Of a stretch of DNA of 64,000 bases, positions 16,637-23,054 are shown in pieces. The translations under genes and the position numbers were made by a program. Numbering within the stretch: position 1 is the stretch's first letter; each line of letters starts with the position of its first letter. Source of the DNA: Candidatus Melainabacteria bacterium. Lineage in GTDB: Bacteria > Cyanobacteriota > Vampirovibrionia > Obscuribacterales > Obscuribacteraceae. The notes beneath the pieces are model-generated. The model worked only from the letters and a program-made list of their open reading frames with translations. It made no database searches and was not told the origin of the DNA. The stretch covers positions 120,272-184,271 of the forward strand of contig PLXC01000013.1 of assembly GCA_003151275.1 (NCBI GenBank), given 5' to 3'.

Positions 16637-16826
16637 TGATAAGCTTGACTCGGTTGTCTTCTGAAAACGATATTCGGCGCGTGGACATAAGCGGAAACAA
16701 AGCGGCTCGAACTTGAGCATCACGAAGTTCAGTGCGAGCCTGAACAACTTTGTTAACCAAGTCATCAGCCTCCAACTCTCCGTTCTCAGAGAGAATATGT
16801 AAGATCTCGTCTTGTAAACTGAGCAT
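16596..16826 (-). CDS. Small winged-helix-like protein, first gene of the defence operon
   Basis: The product is 76 residues from ATG 16826. The order ILHILSENGELEADDLVNKV, then ARTELRDAQVRAALFPLMST, RRISFSEDNRVKLI matches a compact winged helix: a helix with a G turn, a second helix, a recognition helix and a two-stranded wing. Its stop lies about 40 bp inside the dGTPase reading frame, which implies coupled translation. It could be the regulator of the operon or a cofactor of the phosphohydrolase. A 26-codon upstream extension (to 16904) exists but would read through the leader hairpin, so I prefer the shorter form. Confidence 0.55.
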   Translation of the reverse strand: MLSLQDEILHILSENGELEADDLVNKVVQARTELRDAQVRAALFPLMSTRRISFSEDNRVKLISDSVAPAAVPARR

Positions 16827-16880
16827 ACTGTCCAACTTTCTAACTCGGATGGTGACTATACGATAGTAGTCTAGGTCAGG

Positions 16881-16898
16881 GCACCCTGTAAAGGGTGC
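16881..16898 (-). promoter_or_regulatory. Leader stem-loop and operator-like repeat before the defence operon
   Basis: GCACCCT and AGGGTGC form a perfect 7-bp stem with a four-base loop (16881-16898), 55 bases upstream of the winged-helix gene start. Slightly further upstream (16911-16933) GTTGA and TCAAC form an inverted repeat with 13 bases between. They could be an operator for the small winged-helix protein, or an mRNA leader structure. The function is inferred from position only. Confidence 0.4.
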
Positions 16899-17017
16899 AA
16901 ACACGTATTGGTTGACGGTTTTGAACGATCAACGTTCCATGTGGTTAAAAAGTAATTATCGATCTGTGCCTGATACCAAACCTGATATCAAACACATATG
17001 CAACTTCCAAATCTGAA

Positions 17018-17038
17018 TGGTTACTCAGTGGTTACTTG
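17018..17038 (+). repeat. Putative integrase arm site, right copy
   Basis: Exact 21-bp copy of 7665-7685 in the same orientation, ending 13 bp before the right 56-bp att core. Its internal GGTTACT doublet is retained. Together with the left copy it brackets the island's inner ends. Confidence 0.6.
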
Positions 17039-17051
17039 AAAAACACCGATC

Positions 17052-17107
17052 CCCGAAACTCTCGGGACGACAGGATTTGAACCTGCGACCTATTGCTCCC
17101 AAAGCAA
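17052..17107 (-). repeat. attR: Right attachment site overlapping tRNA-Pro
   Basis: Exact 56-bp copy of 7496-7551. It covers the 3' 46 bases of the tRNA-Pro gene (17062-17107) and 10 bases beyond it. The break in homology with the left copy lies in the anticodon stem-loop, a common integrase crossover region. Confidence 0.93.
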
Positions 17108-17135
17108 CCGCGCTACCAAGCTGCGCCACGTCCCG
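17062..17135 (-). tRNA. tRNA-Pro (anticodon UGG)
   Basis: A 74-nt cloverleaf can be drawn directly: acceptor CGGGACG with CGTCCCG and discriminator A, D-stem GCGC/GCGC, anticodon stem GTTGC/GCAAT with loop TTTGGGA (anticodon TGG), variable AGGTC, and T-arm GCAGG-TTCAAAT-CCTGT. CCA is not encoded. The 3' 46 bases were supplied by the island during integration, as the same sequence remains at 7496-7551. The following hairpin-like CCCGAGAGTTTCGGG is part of the att repeat. Confidence 0.96.
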
Positions 17136-17162
17136 GCTTACAAATATAACATAGGAGTGGAC

Positions 17163-19250
17163 TTAGGGGACAAACTGAGGGGCATCGTTTACAACATCAA
17201 CCGTCTCTTTGTCCAGGTAGCCTGTCTTTCCGCTCGGCAATTGAACTTTATACTTGCCATTCTTCAGTCCTGTCAGGACGACAACCTGAGCGCCCTTAGT
17301 AGCGACGCCGATTGGATTGTGGTTTTCATCTCTGATGGTTCGGTTGCGATTAAGTGTGCCGGTCGTCAAGCCCTTCTGCATGGGCTCTGTAGTCTCCTTC
17401 TTAATCGGCGGAGTGCTCGCCTTGAAGTATGTCGAGGAAGCGGTCTTAATCGGCGCTGGGTTCTTTGTTGGAGTCGCCGTCTGCTGCTTGCTTGTTGCCA
17501 TGCTTTCGGGTTTGCTGGTTGCAGGCACAGAGCTCGCAGTTGACGGCGATTTATTGTCGATCAAGGAGCTCATCACATAGCCTTCAGTGCCGCCGCTGCG
17601 CACCTTGTACCAGCCATCTTTCTTGCCAATTATCTCTAACCTTGCTCCTGGCTTGATGTGTGCGAGTGTGCGATAGCCATTGCTAGGTCCGCGTCTCAAA
17701 TTTATGTTACTGTCTGCGGTCTTTTCAACAGATGGACTAATAACCTCGTCGACTGGATACTTAATCGCCTTAGCCTTGGTCTCCACGATTTCTACTTTCT
17801 TGGTCTCAGCAGCTGGTGGTGTTTGCTCGACGACCTTTGCCGGTTCTTTCGTTTCTTTGACTGGACTCTTTTGGGTCGTGTCATCTTTTGAAGTCTGGAT
17901 AACTTTGGAACTTTTGCTGCTGCTTATGATTCTGTCTTCGATCGAAGCATCACTTTTGGCTTCTTTCTTGATAGTTGGTTTCTTCTCGACGATCGTCGCC
18001 TGATGATGATTGAATCCGGGGTCCATCGTGGCCACTTGCACCGGTGTCAAAGCTTGAGTAGGTGCCACCGTATCTGGAGACTTGACGATTGGAGCTGCGG
18101 CGATTGTTTCATCTGTCTTGCGGATACTGCTTGCCAGCACATGTGCGTTCACGCCCTCACCTGATTTTTGTAATTCAACTCGGAAGCTATTGCCGCCAGA
18201 TCCGCTAAGCAAGCGGTTTACCGTTGGAGTACGGCGCTGTTTGGCGGAGGCTTCGGTTTGCCCGATCACAAAGTTCGGTGTATCCAACTTAATTTGTGAT
18301 GTCTTGATGAATTGAATTGCTTTAGGAGAAAGAGAATCTGAAAATTTATCTGCATCAGCTGGTGACTGCATGCATCGTGCCACCATATATAGTGCGGCGA
18401 GGGCGCCTTTGCCGTTTGATTGCATGGAGGTGTAGCGTCCATCGCGCCAAGTTAGAATTTGTTTGACTCGCTCTTCCTCTCCACGACCAGTGTTGGGCTG
18501 CTGTGGTTTGAAAAGTCTTTGGGCAACTCCTACTGAAAATAGAGAAAGATCAGCAACGATGTCTCGGTGATTAGCAGCAAAACCTGCTGTTCCTTCGCCG
18601 ACAATCGGTGGCAATGCTTTGGATGTTTCATCCTGAATGTCATCTGGCAAGAGCGCGAAGACTTTGATTTGTGGTCTATGTGCTCCCTGACCGGCTGAAT
18701 GTCCAATCAGAACGAGCGATGCGCGAGCTTGATCATTGATTATTTGTGCACTGTCGAAAACTTCGAAATCTGGCAGAAGAAAAACTTTGGTTCCCGCTTG
18801 CGAATTCATAATTACGAAATCAGATGCCTGCAATATAGTGTCAACTTCAATCACCTTCAAGCCGCGCGGCAGCTCGAAAGAGTGCACCTCAAAGGCTGAC
18901 GAAGCTAAAATCGCCTGCAACTTTTTGACTAGTTCAGGTGATGGATCTTTGCCGTTCGCAATCAAAAACTGTCGCAACGAGTTATCAAACTCTGCCTTCA
19001 GTTTCGTGGCGTGTTCAGGTGATTTCGGACCAGCTAAGACATTTTTCGCGACATGGGTAAGAGACTTGGACGGGTCGTTCAGACTTGGCACGACCGCCGA
19101 GGCAACGCCCCAAAACGTTAAAACGATTGCGACAATTCCAATACCCACCCAAACTGTCACAGGTACGGGCTTGCGCTTGAACTTATGCCCACAGGTGCCG
19201 CAACTTCTAGCTGCAACTGAGTTTCTTTCGGTACATTCTGGACACCGCAT
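17163..19250 (-). CDS. Zinc-ribbon membrane protein with two bacterial SH3 domains
   Basis: The product is 695 residues. The N-terminus is a zinc ribbon (Cys3, Cys6, Cys17, Cys20: CPEC...CGTCG) followed by one membrane span (VTVWVGIGIVAIVLTFWGVA). Residues 60-330 form an undefined domain, and a long Lys/Thr/Pro-rich linker follows. Two SH3b domains close the protein: NINLRRGPSNGYRTLAHIKP with GWYKVRSGGTEGYV at about 515-565, and RTIRDENHNPIGVATKGAQV with GKYKVQLPSGKTGYLDK at the end. The layout suggests a cytoplasmic zinc ribbon and an extracytoplasmic wall- or ligand-binding part. It is the first chromosomal gene right of the tRNA. Confidence 0.85.
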   Translation of the reverse strand: MRCPECTERNSVAARSCGTCGHKFKRKPVPVTVWVGIGIVAIVLTFWGVASAVVPSLNDPSKSLTHVAKNVLAGPKSPEHATKLKAEFDNSLRQFLIANGKDPSPELVKKLQAILASSAFEVHSFELPRGLKVIEVDTILQASDFVIMNSQAGTKVFLLPDFEVFDSAQIINDQARASLVLIGHSAGQGAHRPQIKVFALLPDDIQDETSKALPPIVGEGTAGFAANHRDIVADLSLFSVGVAQRLFKPQQPNTGRGEEERVKQILTWRDGRYTSMQSNGKGALAALYMVARCMQSPADADKFSDSLSPKAIQFIKTSQIKLDTPNFVIGQTEASAKQRRTPTVNRLLSGSGGNSFRVELQKSGEGVNAHVLASSIRKTDETIAAAPIVKSPDTVAPTQALTPVQVATMDPGFNHHQATIVEKKPTIKKEAKSDASIEDRIISSSKSSKVIQTSKDDTTQKSPVKETKEPAKVVEQTPPAAETKKVEIVETKAKAIKYPVDEVISPSVEKTADSNINLRRGPSNGYRTLAHIKPGARLEIIGKKDGWYKVRSGGTEGYVMSSLIDNKSPSTASSVPATSKPESMATSKQQTATPTKNPAPIKTASSTYFKASTPPIKKETTEPMQKGLTTGTLNRNRTIRDENHNPIGVATKGAQVVVLTGLKNGKYKVQLPSGKTGYLDKETVDVVNDAPQFVP

Positions 19251-19398
19251 AGTATTGTGGTCTCTGTTTTGTCCGGGGCCACTACCACGACCGAATTCGT
19301 GATTCGGGCGGCTACTTACATCCCGATAGTAGTCTACTAGATATAATAACCTGCCATAAAGAATTGCTTATTTCTTCAGATTCTAAGGAGATTTTCCG

Positions 19399-20109
19399 TT
19401 GCAAACTGAGCTCACCGAAAAGCAGGCAAGAGAGGAACTGGTCGAGGTTTCTGGGCTTTGCTACTCGAGAGGATACATAAGCGGCACTGAAGGCAATTTC
19501 AGCATCAGACTGGCTGATAATCTCATTTTGACCACACCAGCGGGCACCTGCAAGGGGCGTTTGCGGTGCGAGGACCTGGTACTTACTGATATTAACGGCG
19601 TTTCACTTTCTGATGCCAAACCTTCGACCGAGCTGAAGATGCATTTGGTTGCGTATCATTGTCGTCCGGATGTGAAAGCTGTGGTTCACGCGCACCCAAC
19701 TGTTGCAGTCGGATTCACCGTCGCTGGTGCCACACTTTCCCAATGCGTTTTGCCCGAAGTTGTTTGCACACTAGGTCACATACCAACAGCACCGTATGCG
19801 ACACCAAGCACAGAAGAAATTCCTGATAGCATCCGCGCTTATGTGGAAAAATATGACGCTATCATGCTGGACCATCACGGCGCGCTTACGTTAGGCAAGA
19901 ATATATTTGACGCCTATTACAAGTTGGAAACAGTTGAGCACTTCGCACAAACGATGCTGGTGGCTCATGTTCTGGGTGGTCCAAAGCCACTGTTTGCTTC
20001 TCAAGTTCAGAAGTTAATAGATGTCTGTAGCGTTTACGGACTAAGCAAACCGGCGAATGCGGATCAGCTTGTTACCGCTGGTTTCTGCCAACCTGACGCG
20101 GAGAATTAG
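19399..20109 (+). CDS. Class II aldolase/adducin family protein
   Basis: The product is 236 residues starting at TTG 19399, eight bases after a clean AAGGAG. It carries the class II aldolase hallmarks: the GTEGNFSIRL phosphate loop, PSTELKMHLVAYHCRP with the catalytic Glu, the zinc ligands HAHP, and a distal DHHGALTLG His. Family members include L-fuculose-phosphate and L-ribulose-phosphate enzymes and 5-methylthioribulose-1-phosphate dehydratase; sequence alone does not fix the substrate. The gene is followed one base later by a histidine-phosphatase gene, which suggests a short sugar-phosphate pathway. Confidence 0.85.
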   Translation: MQTELTEKQAREELVEVSGLCYSRGYISGTEGNFSIRLADNLILTTPAGTCKGRLRCEDLVLTDINGVSLSDAKPSTELKMHLVAYHCRPDVKAVVHAHPTVAVGFTVAGATLSQCVLPEVVCTLGHIPTAPYATPSTEEIPDSIRAYVEKYDAIMLDHHGALTLGKNIFDAYYKLETVEHFAQTMLVAHVLGGPKPLFASQVQKLIDVCSVYGLSKPANADQLVTAGFCQPDAEN

Positions 20110-20110
20110 C

Positions 20111-20761
20111 GTGCCGTCAGCGACCAAGGAAAGTGAAAAACTTCATCCTGAAGAAGCGATCACTTCTTTGCTTTTGATTAGACATGGACATACAGAAGCT
20201 ACTGAAGCCGGTCTACTCTATACCGATCCCGAAGCAAGGCTGACTGAAAAGGGGGTTGACCAAGCTCAGGCTATTTCCAGATGGATACCGAAGCACAATC
20301 CGCAAGTTTTAATAGCGAATACCGCTAAGCGTGTTCAAGCTACCGCCGACATCATCTCCGAGGCGACCGGACTAATGCCGATTATTTGTCAGGGTTTCGA
20401 TGAATGGCGTGTTGGTGAATGGGAGGGTCGAACTTATTTGGATATAAAAAAGCGTGAGCCTGATATTTACGCGGCCTGGTCGAAAGATCCGATCACTAAT
20501 CGTCCACCAGGAGGAGAGTCGATCGAAGATCTTTGTGAACGCATTCGAGACAACTTACTCGCTTTGATAAAAACGCATGAAGGAAAGACGGTCGCGTTTG
20601 TTACTCACGCAGGCATCATCCGCGCCATCCTCGTCAATGCGCTGGGTATGTCTGTGCATAATTTTTGGCGTTTATCTGTGCCGACTGGATCTGTTTCCAG
20701 AGTGGATTTCAGTGCTAATTTTGCAACTGTTCACTTCGTGTCCTTGCGGCCGGATCTTTAA
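20111..20761 (+). CDS. Histidine phosphatase (phosphoglycerate-mutase-like) family protein
   Basis: The product is 216 residues from GTG 20111, one base after the aldolase stop, with GCGGAG as ribosome binding site inside the aldolase 3' end. The frame is open 18 codons upstream, but those codons overlap the aldolase. Catalytic features are LLIRHGHTEA (phospho-accepting His), the EWRVGEWEGR loop with the acid Glu, and VTHAGIIRA with the second His. PPGGES fits cobalamin-phosphatase/GpmB-like branches. Substrate is unknown; co-translation with the aldolase suggests it dephosphorylates a related metabolite. Confidence 0.85.
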   Translation: MPSATKESEKLHPEEAITSLLLIRHGHTEATEAGLLYTDPEARLTEKGVDQAQAISRWIPKHNPQVLIANTAKRVQATADIISEATGLMPIICQGFDEWRVGEWEGRTYLDIKKREPDIYAAWSKDPITNRPPGGESIEDLCERIRDNLLALIKTHEGKTVAFVTHAGIIRAILVNALGMSVHNFWRLSVPTGSVSRVDFSANFATVHFVSLRPDL

Positions 20762-20779
20762 TGAGCGAAAAGTGGGTCT

Positions 20780-21202
20780 CTAGGGACCAGGTGGCGACGG
20801 TGTCGCGCGCTGAATTTTTATCAACGAAACAAGTTTTGTGCGTTGGTCGGGCGTCAACAATCGTCTGATTTTCATATTCAGCTTTAATCGATCAATTGAC
20901 ATCGCTGCCTGCAAATCGTTTATTCGATTTTGTGTCGAAAGGATTTTCTTTTCGTCGAGGTCTGGTTGAAGAGAAAGCTGTCGCAAGTTCTTGATCAAGT
21001 CCAGGATTTCATGTGACCTGCCAATGTTAGTCTGCTCTAGTTGTGTGCCTAACTCTGTGATTTGTGCGTGTTGGCTAGGGTCAATTCCCGCTTGCACATA
21101 AATTGATAAAGGATCGGCACCACTTTCAGCGCGCACCAAATTTGGTGCTAGTGCGAATATGCACGCGAGGGCACTGGAAAGAAGTATTTTGGATACGTAC
21201 AT
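20780..21202 (-). CDS. Periplasmic Spy/LTxxQ-like protein
   Basis: The product is 140 residues from ATG 21202. It has a signal peptide (SKILLSSALACIFALAPNLV, then RAES). The mature part is a long amphipathic helix pair that ends with LTPDQRTKLVSLI, the LTxxQ motif of the Spy/CpxP group of envelope stress chaperones. Homology in the middle is weak, so the family assignment rests on the motif, the helix pattern and the size. It converges on the phosphatase gene. Confidence 0.6.
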   Translation of the reverse strand: MYVSKILLSSALACIFALAPNLVRAESGADPLSIYVQAGIDPSQHAQITELGTQLEQTNIGRSHEILDLIKNLRQLSLQPDLDEKKILSTQNRINDLQAAMSIDRLKLNMKIRRLLTPDQRTKLVSLIKIQRATPSPPGP

Positions 21203-21271
21203 ATTAAACAATCTCACTAAAATCTCGGCGGATAATAGCATGGCATGAAACAGATTGTTAGAGGAGAACGT

Positions 21272-22783
21272 TTATGGATGGTTCTGCGCGCTGCGTGAAC
21301 TGGCAACATCGACACCGACTGGTCCATCAACTACACGCTTTAGATCCAGATCGAAAACAACCTTGTCGGAAACAAGCGGTGTAGGCAGTTCAGGAATTTC
21401 AAACTTTGTAACCATTCTCACTGCCTTGAGGGCACTCTCTCTGAAGAAAGTCTCAGCAACGGCGTCTCGCTTGATATCAGTGGCAGGCTGGAAGTCGATT
21501 AGTTGACACGAAATATCCCGGTCTTTTGTCACCACCATGCGCACTGTGGCAATTCCCGGTCCAACTTCCGCGTACTGCCACCGGCAATAAATGGCTCTTG
21601 CAACGCGCTTGTACCATTCGTCCCAAGAAATTTTTTCAAGCGCTTGTGCGCGCAATTGAGGCAATAGCAAACCCGTTGCCACCAGGGGTGATGTTCCAAC
21701 TAGAACTTTTGCAAATTGCGGTTGAGGCAACACACCCTGTGATGCTATCAATGGTGGCGTACTTAGTCCAGAATGCCAAAGACCGCTCAGCGTTTCTTTT
21801 ATGGCACCCGGTACAAGTCTAGAAAGTTCATAACCAGGTGTCCAAACGACGACGCCTTTATTTCTGGAGGTGACGCTGACTTCATAGCCAGGCGCCCAAG
21901 AAGTTACTCCTCTTTGCGTAACGCTTGTTGGATCATAAGGCAGAGTTTGTGAAGTGACGATGATCTTGTGAACTTCATATTGTGGTGCATAGGCAGCCAC
22001 TCCTGGTCCAACTCTGGCGGTTATAGCAGACGCTGCTCCGGCGATCTGGCTGATGCTTGTCACGTCATAGCCCGGCACCCACGAGGTTACTCCTCGCTGA
22101 ACAGACGATGAACTTGAGCTACTTGTTGGCGGCACAAATGCAGCGCTTCTACTCAAGGTTGCTGGGGTCACTTCATAGCCAGGGGCTACCCATGTTCTGC
22201 TGTTGCTGCGCGTCAGGGTATATGTCGAAATAGGAGGGATGGCTCCGCTCTGCGGCCGGTTATGCACTGAATTGATGGGCGTTCCTGCTTGAAATATTGG
22301 TGCTAGGGGACCCGCCATTCTGTTGCCTGAAATCTGAGTAACACCGCCAGGTAAAAGCGAGTTTACGAGACCCGGCGTCAATGGTTGTCCGTGATCTGTA
22401 GAGGGTTTGAGAAGTCTCAGAGATGATCGCAGTGCGGCATCATCCTTAATACCACCTTGCAATGTCGTGTGACGGATTCCCGTTGATAACGAATCCGACT
22501 TTGCGCTTCCGTTTAATGGAGTTTGCTTCGCGCCTGCCGACAAGCTGTCGACTTTTGCGCCGCCGTTTAGAAGGGGTTGATTCGCACCGCCCGACAAAGA
22601 ATTGACCTTTGTTCCACCGTTTAGCAGAGTCTGGCTTGCTCCCGCGGACAAAGAATCCGTCTTGGTCCCACCCTGCAACTGAGCGAAGGCTGCAAGAGGC
22701 GATGACCCTATGCAAACCGACAGAGACAAGAATTGAATGGCGGAGCCGAGCAGGCGCCGTGGACGCACACTTACGTGAAACAT
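21272..22783 (-). CDS. Repeat-rich secreted protein with TonB C-terminal-like domain
   Basis: The product is 503 residues with a signal peptide. Residues about 34-115 are five near-tandem 18-residue repeats of the type LNGG(T/A)KVNSLSGGANQPL. The middle third repeats a W-(A/V/T)-P-G-Y-(E/D)-(V/L) motif about five times (TWVAPGYEV, SWVPGYDV, SWAPGYEV, VWTPGYEL), spaced by Thr/Ser-rich strands. The last 110 residues are a TonB-C-like domain (SWDEWYKRVARAIYCRWQYA, then GIATVRMVVTKDRDISCQ). The repeats suggest an envelope-associated fibre or scaffold; no enzymatic motif is seen. Confidence 0.75.
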   Translation of the reverse strand: MFHVSVRPRRLLGSAIQFLSLSVCIGSSPLAAFAQLQGGTKTDSLSAGASQTLLNGGTKVNSLSGGANQPLLNGGAKVDSLSAGAKQTPLNGSAKSDSLSTGIRHTTLQGGIKDDAALRSSLRLLKPSTDHGQPLTPGLVNSLLPGGVTQISGNRMAGPLAPIFQAGTPINSVHNRPQSGAIPPISTYTLTRSNSRTWVAPGYEVTPATLSRSAAFVPPTSSSSSSSVQRGVTSWVPGYDVTSISQIAGAASAITARVGPGVAAYAPQYEVHKIIVTSQTLPYDPTSVTQRGVTSWAPGYEVSVTSRNKGVVVWTPGYELSRLVPGAIKETLSGLWHSGLSTPPLIASQGVLPQPQFAKVLVGTSPLVATGLLLPQLRAQALEKISWDEWYKRVARAIYCRWQYAEVGPGIATVRMVVTKDRDISCQLIDFQPATDIKRDAVAETFFRESALKAVRMVTKFEIPELPTPLVSDKVVFDLDLKRVVDGPVGVDVASSRSAQNHP

Positions 22784-23022
22784 TGATTCTTAAATTGGCT
22801 GCTAACTGGAGATTGATACTAATGTACCACCGGATTAGATGGCTTTAACATCTGGAAATGTCCAAAACTCCTGCCTGGCGACCAAATTCGACCAACTTGC
22901 GTCCTGACCGCCCGTAAGAAATCCTTCGTTATTGAATCCAGCGCTTTGGTGGGCAGAATCCCTCAGCTAAAATGTTGAGTGTTTCGCCAGCCGAGATCCC
23001 GCGCTTGCGCGTTATGTGAAGG

Positions 23023-23054
23023 CGAGGTTGCCGGGCGCTCCAGGGCGCTCCCAG
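23023..23054 (+). repeat. Degenerate copy of the GCCGGCGCTCCCAG dispersed repeat
   Basis: GAGGTTGCCGGGCGCTCC followed by a second GGGCGCTCCCAG resembles the dispersed repeat copies at 52855-52885 and 63067-63096, with a duplicated GGGCGCTCC. It lies directly after the ovoA stop codon. The copy is imperfect, so the call is tentative. Confidence 0.35.

Larger units (their letters stand above)
7496..17107 (+). mobile_element. 9.6-kb genomic island integrated in tRNA-Pro(UGG)
   Basis: The island is bounded by the perfect 56-bp repeats at 7496-7551 and 17052-17107; the right copy completes a functional tRNA-Pro gene on the minus strand. A tyrosine integrase of the tRNA-targeting type begins about 155 bp inside the left end, and a 21-bp putative arm site occurs inside each end (7665-7685, 17018-17038). 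Cargo comprises two secreted TonB-C-like proteins, an S1-like protein, a membrane protein, a TIGR02391 protein, an ApeA-like HEPN protein, a dGTPase-like enzyme and a small winged-helix-like protein. No transfer, replication or phage structural genes are present, so the island is non-self-transmissible and looks like a defence/accessory island. Confidence 0.88.

Noticed and set aside
16637..16765. Longer dGTPase N-terminus from ATG 16765
   Set aside because: The extension overlaps the small winged-helix gene in another frame, and the family signature begins only after it.
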